A stretch of 64,000 bases of DNA from Dongia deserti (GTDB taxonomy: Bacteria; Pseudomonadota; Alphaproteobacteria; Dongiales; Dongiaceae): the NCBI RefSeq assembly GCF_003574735.1, contig NZ_QORW01000018.1, forward strand, positions 1 through 64,000, written 5' to 3'. Positions 44,899 through 54,838 of this stretch are shown one piece after another. The position numbers and the translations under genes were made by a program. A model generated the notes under the pieces. That model was not told the origin of the DNA, did not search any database, and saw only the letters and a program-made list of their open reading frames with translations. Every line of letters begins with the position of its first letter. Position 1 is the stretch's first letter.

Positions 44899-46587
44899 AT
44901 GAATGTGCGACTGAAGATTGCGACCGCGGTCAACCTTTTCGGCGTGCTGGTCGGCGTGGGTTTTGTGGCCGTGATCGTGACCGCCCTCATGGCGATCGGC
45001 GAGTTGAAGGTCGGCGGCCCCGTCTATACCAGGATTGTGCTCGGCAAGGATCTCATCGCCGATATCCTGCCGCCGCCGGAATACATCATCGAGCCGTATC
45101 TCGAAGCGACGCTTGCATTCAACGACCCCAAATCCGTCGGCGCGCGCAAAGAGCGCCTGGCGCAACTGCGCAAGGAATATGATGCCCGCCACGATTACTG
45201 GGTCGCGGACAAGACCTATGATCCTGCGATCGTGGGCAAGCTGATCGGCCCGGCGCATGCTGAAGCCGTCAAGTTCTGGGACGAGTTGGAGAAGACTCTG
45301 CTGCCCGCGATCGAGCGCGGCGACGCGGACAAGGCGGCCGCTTCCTATGCCAGCATCGCGGCCGCGTATACCGCGCACCGCGCCGTCATCGACCGGATCG
45401 TCGCGGAGGCGAACGGCTACAACGCGGAGAGCGAAGCCGCTGCGGCGCGCGATGAAAGCTGGTACATGGCAGTGGTGTGGTCCGTTTCCGGGCTGGTGCT
45501 GCTGGTGGTGCTGGGCGGCGTGCTCTTCATGGCAATCGGCGTCGTGCGCCCGATCACCCGCATGACCGGCGTGATGAAATCGCTCGCCGAAGGCACGCTC
45601 GACATCGAGATCCCATCTGCTCATCGTCGCGACGAGGTGGGCCAGATGGCTAAGGCTGTCGACGTGTTCCGCGAGAACGCGATCGAAGCGCGCGCCGCGA
45701 AGGAGCGCGAACTGAAGCAGCAGGCCGAGCGACAGCAGCGCTACGAGCGCATGGATCAGCTGACCCGCGGGTTCGACGCCAGCGTCAAGGAAGCGCTGCA
45801 GCGCCTGGCGCAGGCGGCCGAGCAGATGGAGAATTCCTCTCGTCGCCTGACTGAGGTCGCCGCCCAGTCCAATCAGCAGGTAACCGCGATGACCTCGGCA
45901 ACGGAGGAGGCATCCAGCAACGTGCAGACTGTCGCGAGCTCTGCCGAAGAGCTATCCGCTTCCTTCACTGAAATGACCCGCCACGCCGGCGAATCCGCCG
46001 AGATCGCGCGCGCCGCCGCCAGCCAGGGCTCCGACGCGAAGAGCATGGTCGCCGGCTTGGTGCAATCGGCGGACCGGATCGGCGAGGTGGTGCGCCTCAT
46101 CAACGACATCGCGGCGCAGACCAACCTGTTGGCGCTCAACGCCACGATCGAAGCGGCGCGTGCCGGTGAGGCCGGCAGAGGCTTCGCCGTGGTCGCCGGC
46201 GAAGTGAAGAACCTGGCCTCCCAGACCGCGAAGGCGACCGAGGAGATCCAGGGGCAGATTGGCGCAGTTCAGTCCGCGACTCAGTCGGCAGCCGGCGCCA
46301 TCTCGGCGATTACGGAAACGATTAACCGTGTCAATGCCATTGCGGCAGAGATCTCCGAAGCGGTCGAGCAGCAGACCGCCGCGACGCATGAGATCGCGCG
46401 CTCGATCCAGGAGGCCGCCATAGGAACCCATGAAGTCTCCAGCAATATGGCGGGCGTGAAGCAAACCGCGGAGCACACCAAGGAGTCCGCCGGCGCGGTC
46501 CGGGCGACCGCCGATGACCTCAAGCACGAGAGCGAACAGCTGCGTACCCTCGTCGGCAGCTTCCTGGCGGAGGTGCGGGCGGTCTAG
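44899..46587 (+). CDS. Methyl-accepting chemotaxis protein
   Basis: 562 residues. Membrane segment 1 is residues about 10-33; a mostly helical periplasmic region of about 155 residues (with the distinctive [15 protein letters not shown]) follows; segment 2 is about 191-213; a HAMP domain runs to about 265; the rest is the coiled-coil signalling domain with the highly conserved tip [40 protein letters not shown] (in two parts here). It senses a small ligand and controls CheA. No C-terminal CheR pentapeptide is seen. The stop is directly next to the stop of the convergent dehalogenase gene. Confidence 0.93.
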   Translation: MNVRLKIATAVNLFGVLVGVGFVAVIVTALMAIGELKVGGPVYTRIVLGKDLIADILPPPEYIIEPYLEATLAFNDPKSVGARKERLAQLRKEYDARHDYWVADKTYDPAIVGKLIGPAHAEAVKFWDELEKTLLPAIERGDADKAAASYASIAAAYTAHRAVIDRIVAEANGYNAESEAAAARDESWYMAVVWSVSGLVLLVVLGGVLFMAIGVVRPITRMTGVMKSLAEGTLDIEIPSAHRRDEVGQMAKAVDVFRENAIEARAAKERELKQQAERQQRYERMDQLTRGFDASVKEALQRLAQAAEQMENSSRRLTEVAAQSNQQVTAMTSATEEASSNVQTVASSAEELSASFTEMTRHAGESAEIARAAASQGSDAKSMVAGLVQSADRIGEVVRLINDIAAQTNLLALNATIEAARAGEAGRGFAVVAGEVKNLASQTAKATEEIQGQIGAVQSATQSAAGAISAITETINRVNAIAAEISEAVEQQTAATHEIARSIQEAAIGTHEVSSNMAGVKQTAEHTKESAGAVRATADDLKHESEQLRTLVGSFLAEVRAV

Positions 46588-47475
46588 TCAGCTCTCGCGC
46601 AGGAAGGGCAGGAGGGCCGCCAGCACCTCCTGCGGCTTCTCCTCCGCGACGAAGTGGCCGCACTGGACACCGAGGCCGCGCACATCCGCGGCCCAGCGCC
46701 GCCAGATCTCGATCGCCTTGCTCTCGCCGGTGTGGAGATACTGCTCGCCGGAAATGACCAGTACGGCGCAGGCGATGCGCTTGCCGGCCTTCTGGTCCGC
46801 GCGGTCCAGCGCATCATCGATGCCGTAGCCGGCGCGGTAGTCGGCGCAGGTGGCGGCGATGTTCTCCGGCTTGCGGAAGCAGCGGCGATACTCGGCCAGC
46901 GCCGCAGGGTCGAGCGCAGCGTAGTCGGCTGCCCACAGCCGCATCAGGTAATCCTGGAAGAAATCCGGCTCATGGCCGATCAGGCGCTCGGGCAGGCCGC
47001 CGTCCCGCGCCAGGAACCCCCAGTGAAACGTATTCACGGCGAAGTGGCGGTCAGCGGTGTCCCAGTAGTCCGAGGTCGGCACGATATCGAGAATGCCGAG
47101 GCGCGTGACGGTACGGGGATGGTCGAGCGCCAGGCGGTATGCGACCCGCCCGCCGCGATCGTGCCCGACGAGGGCAAAGCGCTCGTGGCCAAGCTCCCTC
47201 ATCAGCGCCAGCATCTCCTCGCCCATGACGCGCTTGGAATAGTTGGCGGAATCCGCTGCCGGCGGCGGCGCATCGCTGTCGCCATAGCCCTTGAGGTCGG
47301 CGCAGATCACGGTGAAGTGGCGCGCCAGCTCCGGGGCGATCTTGTGAAAGGCGACATGGGTCTGCGGTAGACCATGCAGCAGCAGGACCGGATCGCCTGA
47401 TCCGCCGATCCGCACATTGAAAGCGATGTCACCGACCTTGACCCGCCGCTGCTCGAAACCTGGAAAAAAGCTCAT
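46588..47475 (-). CDS. Alpha/beta hydrolase, fluoroacetate dehalogenase-like
   Basis: About 295 residues. The nucleophile elbow is GHDRGGR with Asp106, Arg107 and Arg110, followed by D130 (ILDIVP), H151-W152 (FHWGF), Y213 (ADYRAG) and catalytic H274 (CGHFV). These correspond, by my alignment by eye, to the halide/carboxylate-binding and catalytic residues of characterised fluoroacetate dehalogenases (Asp, Arg, Arg, Asp, His, Trp, Tyr, His). Haloalkane dehalogenases and epoxide hydrolases share the fold but not the Arg/Arg pair. The start at 47475 removes a short upstream extension. Substrate remains to be shown. Confidence 0.75.
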   Translation of the reverse strand: MSFFPGFEQRRVKVGDIAFNVRIGGSGDPVLLLHGLPQTHVAFHKIAPELARHFTVICADLKGYGDSDAPPPAADSANYSKRVMGEEMLALMRELGHERFALVGHDRGGRVAYRLALDHPRTVTRLGILDIVPTSDYWDTADRHFAVNTFHWGFLARDGGLPERLIGHEPDFFQDYLMRLWAADYAALDPAALAEYRRCFRKPENIAATCADYRAGYGIDDALDRADQKAGKRIACAVLVISGEQYLHTGESKAIEIWRRWAADVRGLGVQCGHFVAEEKPQEVLAALLPFLRES

Positions 47476-47569
47476 GGTATCTGTTCCTGCTTCCAACCGC
47501 CGGGAATCCGACTATGCTCCGGCCGAAAAATCCAGCGCCATTATGGCCGCCCTTGCGCAAGGTCCTGTC

Positions 47570-50500
47570 ATGATCGTCTCCGAGCCGCTCCCGCAACCCA
47601 ATCCGTTGCGCGCCCGTCTGCGCGCCCATTACCGCGCCGATGAAACCGGCGTGGTGCAAACCCTGCTGGCCCAGGCGGACCTCTCCGCCGACATGCAGGA
47701 CCGGATCGCCCAGCGCGCCCGCAAGCTGGTGCGGAAAGTGCGGGAAAACCGCGTGGGGCAGGGGGGCATCGACGCCTTCATGCACGCCTACGAGCTCTCC
47801 AGCAAGGAGGGCGTGGTGCTGATGTGCCTTGCCGAGGCGCTGCTGCGGATCCCCGATCCCGAAACCGCCAACATGCTGATCCGCGACAAGCTGCGCGATG
47901 CCGATTTCAGCGCGCATCTGGGCGAGAGCGATTCCATCTTCGTCAATGCCTCGACTTGGGCGCTGATGTTGACCGGCCGCATCATGCAGATGGAACCCTC
48001 CAAGGACCTCAAAGGGGTGCTGAAGCGGCTGGTGACGCGCTCCGGCGAGCCGGTGATCCGTCAGGCCGTCACACAGGCCATGAAGATCCTGGGCCGCCAG
48101 TTCGTCATGGGCCGCAATATCGACGAGGCCCTAGAGCGCGCCGAAGGCATGGAGCGCAAGGGCTATCGCTATTCCTACGACATGCTCGGCGAAGCGGCCC
48201 GCACCGCGCGCGACGCCGACCGTTACTTCGAGGCCTACAGCAACGCCATCGCGGCAATCGGCCGCGCCGCCGCCGGCCGTGGTCCGATCAACAGCCCCGG
48301 CATTTCCGTCAAGCTCTCCGCTTTGCATTCGCGCTACGAGATGGCGCAGCGCAAGCGCACGTTGGACGAGATGGTGCCGCGCCTCATCGAGCTGGCGAAA
48401 GCGGCCAAGACGGTCGACATCGGCTTTACCATCGACGCGGAGGAGGCCGACCGCCTCGACCTCTCCCTCGACGTGATCGAAGCCGTCTCCGGCGACCCGT
48501 CGCTGAAGGGCTGGGATGGATTGGGCCTCGCCATCCAGGCCTATCAGAAGCGCTGCCTGCCGCTGGTCGATTGGCTGGCCGATCTCGCGCGCAAGCATCG
48601 CCGGCGCCTGATGGTGCGCCTGGTCAAGGGCGCTTATTGGGACAGCGAGATCAAGGTGAGCCAGGAGCGCGGCCTCAGCGGCTATCCGGTCTTCACGCGC
48701 AAGGCATCGACCGACGTCTCCTATCTCGCCTGCGCACGCCGCCTGCTCGCCGACCAGAGTGCATTCTATCCGCAATTCGCCACCCACAACGCGCACAGCC
48801 TTTCCACCATCATCGAGATGGCTGGCGGCGAAGCGACGGCGCGCGAGCGGCTCGAATTCCAGCGCCTGCACGGCATGGGCGAAGCGCTCTACAACGAGGT
48901 GACTCCGGCGGACGCGATGGGCATTCCCTGTCGTATCTATGCGCCGGTCGGCAGCCATGAGGATTTGCTGGCCTACCTCGTGCGGCGCCTGCTGGAGAAT
49001 GGCGCCAACACCTCCTTCGTCAACCGCATCGTGGACGAGAAGGCGCCGCTGGATGAGATCGTCGCCGATCCCATCCTGCGCGTGCGCAAGCTGCCGCAGA
49101 TCCCGCATCCGCGCATTCCCCTGCCGCGCGATCTCTATGGCGCAGAGCGCAAGAACTCGACCGGTGTCGATCTCTCCGACCCCGACGTGCTGACGCCGCT
49201 CGCCTCTGCGCTGGAGGCAGCTGCGGCGAAGCCCGCTTCGGCGGCGCCGATCATCGGTGGCCTCGAGATCGCCGGCAATGCGCAGCCGGTGGTCAATCCA
49301 GCCGACACGCGCCAGAGAGTGGGGCAGGTCACCAACGCCACGCCCGCGCAAGTGTCCGACGCCGTCGCCCGCGCGCTGCGCGCGTTCGAGGATTGGTCGA
49401 GAACGCCGGCCGAGAAGCGCGCCGCCTGCCTGGAGCGCGCCGCCGACCTGCTGGAGGCTGCGCAGACCGAGGTGCTGGCGCTCTGCATTCGTGAGGCAGG
49501 CAAGACGATCCCGGACGCAGTGGCCGAGTTGCGCGAAGCTGTCGACTTCTGTCGCTACTACTCCCTGCGCGCCCGCGCCGATTTTGCCAAGCCGTTGCCG
49601 CTGCCCGGCCCGACGGGAGAGCGCAACCAGATCCAGCTTCACGGCCGGGGCGTGTTCGCCTGCATCTCGCCGTGGAACTTCCCGCTCGCAATCTTCATGG
49701 GCCAGGTGACGGCGGCCCTTGCCGCGGGCAACACCGTGGTGGCAAAGCCAGCTGAGCAGACGTCGATGATCGCGGCCCTCGGTGTGCGCATCCTGCACAA
49801 GGCCGGTATCCCAGCCGAAGTGCTGCATCTGGTGCCGGGAGACGGGCCTTCTGTCGGCGCGCCTTTGGTCAACGATCCGCGCATTGCCGGCGTCGCCTTC
49901 ACCGGCTCGACCGATACGGCACGCGCGATCAACCGCGCGCTTGCGGCCAAGAACGGCGCGATCGGTCCGCTGATCGCAGAGACCGGCGGGCAGAACGTGA
50001 TGATCGTCGATTCCTCAGCCCTGCCGGAGCAGGTGGTGCGCGACGTCCTCATCTCGTCGTTCCAGAGCGCGGGCCAGCGCTGCAGCGCCCTGCGCGTGAT
50101 GTTCGTGCAGGAGGACATCGCCGGGAAGCTGACGGAGATGCTGGCAGGCGCGATGGCGGAGCTGAAGGTCGGTGACCCGTCGCTGCTGTCAACCGACGTC
50201 GGCCCGGTGATCGACCTCGACGCCAAGACCATGCTCACGAAGCATGCCGAGCGCATGAAACGCGAAGCGGAGCTCATCTACGAGGTGCCGCTCGGCCCCG
50301 AGCATGCGCACGGCCACTTCTTCGCGCCGGTCGCGTTCCGCATCGATGGCCTGCCGCGCCTGACCCATGAAGTGTTCGGTCCCGTGCTGCATGTGATCCA
50401 CTACAGCGCCGAGCGGCTCGACGACGTGCTCAATGCCGTGAACGACACCGGCTATGGCCTGACGCTGGGCGTGCACAGCCGGATCGACGGCAAGGTGCGC

Positions 50501-50731
50501 CACATCACCGAGCGCCTGCGCGTCGGCAACGCGTATGTGAACCGCAACATGATCGGCGCCGTCGTCGGCGCGCAACCCTTCGGCGGCGAAGGCTTGTCCG
50601 GCACCGGCCCCAAGGCCGGCGGCCCGCGTTATCTCCACCGCTTCGCGACCGAGCGCACACTCACCATCGACACGACAGCGGCAGGCGGCAACGCCAGCCT
50701 GCTCAGCTTGAACGAGGAGAGCGCGGCGTAA
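47570..50731 (+). CDS. putA: Bifunctional proline dehydrogenase / 1-pyrroline-5-carboxylate dehydrogenase
   Basis: About 1053 residues. The N-terminal FAD-dependent proline dehydrogenase barrel (to about residue 520) has KGYRYSYDMLGEAARTARDA and VRLVKGAYWDSEIK. The C-terminal P5C dehydrogenase has ISPWNFPLAIFMGQV, ETGGQNVMIVDSSALPEQ, and the catalytic Cys838 in SAGQRCSALRVM. It oxidises proline to glutamate, membrane-peripheral. There is no N-terminal ribbon-helix-helix, so it is not the autoregulatory type. The start at 47570 is chosen for its AAGG 7 bases upstream; 47543 is an alternative. Proline degradation fits the peptide-import genes in this window. Confidence 0.93.
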   Translation: MIVSEPLPQPNPLRARLRAHYRADETGVVQTLLAQADLSADMQDRIAQRARKLVRKVRENRVGQGGIDAFMHAYELSSKEGVVLMCLAEALLRIPDPETANMLIRDKLRDADFSAHLGESDSIFVNASTWALMLTGRIMQMEPSKDLKGVLKRLVTRSGEPVIRQAVTQAMKILGRQFVMGRNIDEALERAEGMERKGYRYSYDMLGEAARTARDADRYFEAYSNAIAAIGRAAAGRGPINSPGISVKLSALHSRYEMAQRKRTLDEMVPRLIELAKAAKTVDIGFTIDAEEADRLDLSLDVIEAVSGDPSLKGWDGLGLAIQAYQKRCLPLVDWLADLARKHRRRLMVRLVKGAYWDSEIKVSQERGLSGYPVFTRKASTDVSYLACARRLLADQSAFYPQFATHNAHSLSTIIEMAGGEATARERLEFQRLHGMGEALYNEVTPADAMGIPCRIYAPVGSHEDLLAYLVRRLLENGANTSFVNRIVDEKAPLDEIVADPILRVRKLPQIPHPRIPLPRDLYGAERKNSTGVDLSDPDVLTPLASALEAAAAKPASAAPIIGGLEIAGNAQPVVNPADTRQRVGQVTNATPAQVSDAVARALRAFEDWSRTPAEKRAACLERAADLLEAAQTEVLALCIREAGKTIPDAVAELREAVDFCRYYSLRARADFAKPLPLPGPTGERNQIQLHGRGVFACISPWNFPLAIFMGQVTAALAAGNTVVAKPAEQTSMIAALGVRILHKAGIPAEVLHLVPGDGPSVGAPLVNDPRIAGVAFTGSTDTARAINRALAAKNGAIGPLIAETGGQNVMIVDSSALPEQVVRDVLISSFQSAGQRCSALRVMFVQEDIAGKLTEMLAGAMAELKVGDPSLLSTDVGPVIDLDAKTMLTKHAERMKREAELIYEVPLGPEHAHGHFFAPVAFRIDGLPRLTHEVFGPVLHVIHYSAERLDDVLNAVNDTGYGLTLGVHSRIDGKVRHITERLRVGNAYVNRNMIGAVVGAQPFGGEGLSGTGPKAGGPRYLHRFATERTLTIDTTAAGGNASLLSLNEESAA

Positions 50732-50764
50732 TATTCTCGCGGCCGTCACTTGGGGATTGGGCCG

Positions 50765-51685
50765 ATGAGTGTGTCACTGGAGCCAAGGAAGCGCCGCGCC
50801 TGGCTCGCTGCCTTGTTGTCGCTGTTTTTGCCTGGCTTGGGGCAGCTCTATAACCGGGATACGCATCTGGCATTGCCGCTGATGGTGGCGGCGTTCCTGC
50901 TGCCCATTCCCGGCCTCTGGCTCATTGCAGCACTGCCTGCCACCGTTGCCGCGCTCGCGACTGCTGTCGCTGCCCTGGCCGTGATCGCCTTCACTCTTTC
51001 CGCAATCGTGCAGGCGGTAATCAGAGCTAGACGCGCTGGCGCCATCTCGCTCGCTTGGTTCAATCGCTGGTATGTCTATATTGGCTTGTATGTCTTGCTG
51101 GTGATCTGGCAAAGCGCCGCGCCGCTTGTGCCGATCTCCTCGGTGACGGGATACAGCATGCCGAGCGGCAGCATGATTCCCACGCTGTTGGTCGGCGACC
51201 ATTTCGAGGCGCGAACTAGGTCGTTCAGCGGTCGATCGCCGGAACGCGGCGAACTTGCTCTTTTCAGATTGCCAAGCTACCCGGACATCGATTTCGTGAA
51301 ACGCATCATTGGGCTGCCTGGCGATCGCGTCCAGCTGCGCGAAGGACGGCTCTATCTCAATGACGCGCTGGTCGAGCGGGTACCGCTCAGCGACGAGGAA
51401 GTGGCTCCACTCGTTCAGGATTTGCGAAGCGCGCGGGCGTATCGAGAGACGCTCCCCGGCGGCATCAGTTACCTCATCGCCGAGATCGGCGATGATGAGG
51501 GACTCGACAACACGCCGGAGTATCTCGTGCCGGCCGACCATGTATTTGTGCTCGGCGATTATCGCGATCGATCGAATGACAGTCGCGCCAAACTGGGCTT
51601 TATTCCGATCGCGTTGCTGCGTGACAAGCCATTGTTCATCTTCTGGTCCAGCGATTTCTCGCGCCTTGGTGCGATCTTGGAATAG
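50765..51685 (+). CDS. Signal peptidase I with N-terminal multi-pass membrane domain
   Basis: 306 residues. The peptidase part has the nucleophile S136 in MPSGSMIPTL, the general base K179 in DFVKRIIGLPGD, and GDYRDRSNDSR near the end. Unlike ordinary LepB (one or two membrane anchors), residues about 15-120 contain four hydrophobic segments opened by LSLFLPGLGQLYNRD, a turn typical of TM2-like or GLGQLY membrane domains. It cleaves signal peptides at the periplasmic face. Given the added domain it may be an accessory rather than the main signal peptidase. ATG 50765 preferred. Confidence 0.8.
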   Translation: MSVSLEPRKRRAWLAALLSLFLPGLGQLYNRDTHLALPLMVAAFLLPIPGLWLIAALPATVAALATAVAALAVIAFTLSAIVQAVIRARRAGAISLAWFNRWYVYIGLYVLLVIWQSAAPLVPISSVTGYSMPSGSMIPTLLVGDHFEARTRSFSGRSPERGELALFRLPSYPDIDFVKRIIGLPGDRVQLREGRLYLNDALVERVPLSDEEVAPLVQDLRSARAYRETLPGGISYLIAEIGDDEGLDNTPEYLVPADHVFVLGDYRDRSNDSRAKLGFIPIALLRDKPLFIFWSSDFSRLGAILE

Positions 51686-51698
51686 TCCGAGACGTCCG

Positions 51699-52790
51699 TC
51701 AGCTGCTCTTCGTCGCCAACCTTGTCACGTGTCCCATCTTGCGCCCGGGCCGGATCTCGGTTTTGCCGTAGAGGTGCAGCTTGGCGTTGGGTTCGGCGAG
51801 GATCGCGCGCCAGTCGCGCACGTCATCGCCGATCAGGTTCTTCATCACCGCGTCGGAATGCCGCTCCGGTGAGCCGAGGGGCAGGCCGCACACGGCGCGC
51901 ACGAACTGCTCGAACTGGCTGGTGTTGCAGGCATCGATGGTCCAATGGCCGGAATTGTGAGGGCGCGGCGCCAGCTCGTTCACCAGCACGTCGCCGTCGC
52001 GGGTCACGAACATCTCGACCGCCAGCAGCCCGACCAGCTTGATCTCCTGCGCGATGTGGCGCGCGATCGCCTCGGCCTTCACCGCGACCTCCGGCGTGAT
52101 GCGCGCCGGGGCGATGGTGGTGTCGAGGACGTGGTTGCGGTGCTGGTTCTCCACCGCCACGTACATTTCCATGGCGCCGTCATGCCCACGCGCGATCAGC
52201 ACCGAAATTTCGCGCTGGAAGTCGACGAAGGATTCCAGGATCGCGAGATCGCCGCCCATCTGCTGCCAGACAGGGCCGAGATCGGTTTCCGGATCGATGC
52301 GCACTTGGCCCTTGCCGTCATAGCCGAAGCTGGCGGACTTGAGCACGCAGGGCCGGCCCAGCGCCTGCACCGCCTGCGGCAGCGCTTCCTTGTGCGCGAC
52401 CTCGAGATAGCGCGCGACCGGCACGTTGATGGAGGAGAGGAGGTTCTTCTCCCGCAGCCGCTGCTGCGTCAGATGCAGCACGCGCGGGTCCGGCCGCGTG
52501 GGTCTCCACGCCGCCAGCTTCTCGCCGGCTGCAGCGGGCACATTCTCGAACTCGAAGGTCACGACATCGACCACCTGCGCAAACGCTTGCAGGGCGGCGA
52601 GGTCGTCATAGGCTGCCACGGTCGTCGCGGCGGCCACGTCGCTGGCCGGCGCGTCCTCGTCCGGGCAGTAGATGTGGCAGCGATAGCCGAGCCGCGCGGC
52701 TGCCATGGCCGTCATGCGCCCAAGCTGCCCGCCGCCCAGGATGCCGATGGTGCCGCCCGGCGCGATGCTTTGTCCGTTGTCCGCGGTCAT
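51699..52790 (-). CDS. purK: N5-carboxyaminoimidazole ribonucleotide synthase
   Basis: 363 residues of the ATP-grasp family. The N-terminal GGGQLGRMTAMAAARLG is the PurK hallmark; VLKSASFGYDGKGQ is the ATP-grasp loop; VNELAPRPHNSGHWTIDAC is the conserved end. It makes N5-CAIR from AIR, ATP and bicarbonate in purine synthesis. Lies 39 bases after purE on the same strand. Confidence 0.96.
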   Translation of the reverse strand: MTADNGQSIAPGGTIGILGGGQLGRMTAMAAARLGYRCHIYCPDEDAPASDVAAATTVAAYDDLAALQAFAQVVDVVTFEFENVPAAAGEKLAAWRPTRPDPRVLHLTQQRLREKNLLSSINVPVARYLEVAHKEALPQAVQALGRPCVLKSASFGYDGKGQVRIDPETDLGPVWQQMGGDLAILESFVDFQREISVLIARGHDGAMEMYVAVENQHRNHVLDTTIAPARITPEVAVKAEAIARHIAQEIKLVGLLAVEMFVTRDGDVLVNELAPRPHNSGHWTIDACNTSQFEQFVRAVCGLPLGSPERHSDAVMKNLIGDDVRDWRAILAEPNAKLHLYGKTEIRPGRKMGHVTRLATKSS

Positions 52791-52829
52791 TCTGTCTTGT
52801 CCCGTCCGATAGGTGCCGCCGCCTGGCTA

Positions 52830-53333
52830 TTATTGGTCCCGCGTCGGGATTTCCGCCACTGCTTCGGTCTGTTTATGACGATAAGTATCGAGCCGCTTAC
52901 CCAGCGGCGGGTCATTGAGGGCGATGATGGCCGCCGCCAGCAGCCCGGCATTGGTCGCCCCGGCCTTGCCGATCGCCAACGTCCCGACCGGGATCCCGGC
53001 CGGCATCTGGACGATCGAATAAAGGCTGTCCTGCCCCTTCAGCGCCTGGCTTTCGATTGGAACGCCGAGGACCGGCAGGGGGGTCACGGCGGCCACCATG
53101 CCGGGCAGGTGGGCAGCCCCGCCGGCGCCGGCGACGATCACCTTCAAGCCGCGGTCGCGGGCGCTCTCGGCATAGTGCATGAGGCGCTTGGGTGTGCGAT
53201 GCGCGGAGACGATCCTGACCTCGTGTGGAACGTCGAGATGTTCAAGAACATCAACGGCATGGCGCATGGTCTGCCAGTCGGATTGACTGCCCATGATCAC
53301 TCCGACCAGAGGCTTTTTGTTGCGCGTTGCCAT
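52830..53333 (-). CDS. purE: N5-carboxyaminoimidazole ribonucleotide mutase
   Basis: 167 residues. [20 protein letters not shown] and [10 protein letters not shown]-type (here [20 protein letters not shown]) and [25 protein letters not shown] are the PurE class I signature. It converts N5-CAIR to CAIR. First gene of a purEK operon; a TATAAT promoter lies just upstream. Confidence 0.96.
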   Translation of the reverse strand: MATRNKKPLVGVIMGSQSDWQTMRHAVDVLEHLDVPHEVRIVSAHRTPKRLMHYAESARDRGLKVIVAGAGGAAHLPGMVAAVTPLPVLGVPIESQALKGQDSLYSIVQMPAGIPVGTLAIGKAGATNAGLLAAAIIALNDPPLGKRLDTYRHKQTEAVAEIPTRDQ

Positions 53334-53360
53334 GGAATCCCCGACTCAAAAGGAGGCGGC

Positions 53361-53388
53361 ATTATAGGGACCGACCGTCTGACCGCAA
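53361..53388 (-). promoter_or_regulatory. Promoter of purEK
   Basis: Minus strand: TTGCGG (53388-53383), 16-base spacer, perfect TATAAT (53366-53361). Predicted start lies about 20 bases before the purE ATG. Confidence 0.55.
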
Positions 53389-53427
53389 CGAACGAGGCGC
53401 GAACAGGTGACTGCCCGGTCCGTCGGT

Positions 53428-53444
53428 TTAAGATGGTTTTAACC
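53428..53444 (+). promoter_or_regulatory. CtrA-box-like site
   Basis: TTAA, seven bases (GATGGTT), TTAACC: the full CtrA recognition pattern, 86 bases upstream of the GGDEF gene and about 55 bases from the purEK promoter on the other side. Confidence 0.6.
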
Positions 53445-53530
53445 AAGCAACCCTAGCATCACTGCCGGGATTCGCATTTACTATCCGGGCAGCCGGACGA
53501 GACCATTCAGGAGTTCTGGAACCCGCGCTG

Positions 53531-54289
53531 ATGAGGATCCGAGACAACCTTCCCCCCGGATCGACCGCCCGCGTCGCCACTGTCAAACCGGTCACGCAGG
53601 TCCGCAACGCCGAAGCGGCGAGCGCTGCCGCGGCCACCAGCACCTCCACGCAGGCTGATCAGGCCACGTTCCTGGGGCTCAACGAGACCGAGCTGTCGCC
53701 GAACGTGCGCGCCGCCCTGATGGCGCTGCTGGACGAGGTGAGCCGACTGCGGCAGGAATTGGAGCTGACGCGCAAGCGCATCTCGCACCTGGAGCGCATG
53801 GCCGACGAAGATTCGATGCTGCCGATCGCCAATCGCCGCGCCTTCGTGCGCGAGTTGACGCGGCTGATCTCTTATTCCGAACGCTATGGCACCGCCGGCA
53901 GCGTGCTCTATTTCGATCTCAACGGCATGAAAGAGATCAACGACCGCTACGGCCACCCCGCGGGGGACGAGGCGCTGCGTCATTTCGCGCGGATCCTGGT
54001 TGCGAACGTGCGCGATTCGGACGTGGTCGGCCGCCTGGGCGGCGACGAATTCGGCGTGATCCTGGCGCAGGCCGACGAGACGCAGGCCCGGGACAAGGCC
54101 GGCTCCCTGGTCGAGCTGGTGAATAGCCATCCGGTGGTGTGGCAGGGGGAGGCGCTGCAGCTGTCCTGCGCCGTGGGCATCCATCAATTCTCGGCCAGGC
54201 AGAATGCGGATGAGGCGTTGAGCAAGGCCGACGCCGACATGTATGACGAGAAGCGCCGCTATTATGCGGAACTGAACAAGCAGCGCTAG
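53531..54289 (+). CDS. Diguanylate cyclase (GGDEF domain)
   Basis: 252 residues. A short N-terminal linker of low complexity (Ala/Thr/Ser), a coiled-coil at about residues 60-90, then the GGDEF domain. The active site GGDEF is intact at about residues 170-174 and an inhibitory I-site RDSD (R161-x-x-D164) is exactly five residues upstream, so an active, product-inhibited enzyme making c-di-GMP is expected. No membrane segment or sensor domain. A CtrA-type box in front suggests cell-cycle control. Confidence 0.9.
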   Translation: MRIRDNLPPGSTARVATVKPVTQVRNAEAASAAAATSTSTQADQATFLGLNETELSPNVRAALMALLDEVSRLRQELELTRKRISHLERMADEDSMLPIANRRAFVRELTRLISYSERYGTAGSVLYFDLNGMKEINDRYGHPAGDEALRHFARILVANVRDSDVVGRLGGDEFGVILAQADETQARDKAGSLVELVNSHPVVWQGEALQLSCAVGIHQFSARQNADEALSKADADMYDEKRRYYAELNKQR

Positions 54290-54343
54290 CGGAGCCGATC
54301 GAGTCCCTCGCAGCGAACCGCGAAACGCGCTAACACTCACCGC

Positions 54344-54814
54344 ATGTATATCGCATCACCGCGCCATCTGCCCTCGATCAAGGAGCTCCACGACTACTGG
54401 AGACAGTCCCGCGGCAACCGCGCCATGCCGCGGCGCGCTGACATCGATCCGACCGACATTCCGCACCTGCTGCCCAACATCTTTCTGGTCGATATCGAAC
54501 CGTCGCCGTTCCGCGTGCGCTACCGCCTGGTCGGCTCCAACGCCGTGGAATGGCAAGGCCGCGACTTCACCGGCCACTATCTCGACGAGATGCGCTTCAA
54601 CAAGCCGGACGAGGTGCTGGCGCTCTATCGCCGCGCTGCGGAGGAGAAGATGCCGACCTTCCGCTCCAGCACCTGGCAGATGCCGAACGGCGTCACCCGC
54701 GCCGTCGAAACCGCCATCCTGCCGCTATCCGAAGACGGCGAGCACGTGACGCAGTGCATCGCGATCGAAGATTTCCAGGACTTCCGCGACCGAGCATACC
54801 TGCCGTGGGGGTAG
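54344..54814 (+). CDS. PAS domain protein (PAS_5-like), single domain
   Basis: 156 residues. The segment RADIDPTDIPHLLPNIFLVD followed by FRVRYRLVGSNAVEWQGRDFTG and RAVETAILPLSEDGEHVTQC matches the short PAS_5-type proteins common in alphaproteobacteria. No output domain, so it acts alone or as a partner. Begins 54 bases after the GGDEF gene, so both may be co-transcribed. Ligand unknown. Confidence 0.75.
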   Translation: MYIASPRHLPSIKELHDYWRQSRGNRAMPRRADIDPTDIPHLLPNIFLVDIEPSPFRVRYRLVGSNAVEWQGRDFTGHYLDEMRFNKPDEVLALYRRAAEEKMPTFRSSTWQMPNGVTRAVETAILPLSEDGEHVTQCIAIEDFQDFRDRAYLPWG

Positions 54815-54838
54815 GAGTGCGACGTGCGCATCCCCCGA

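Noticed and set aside
48131-49828. 565-residue antisense frame over putA
   Set aside because: Shadow of putA; low-complexity basic composition.
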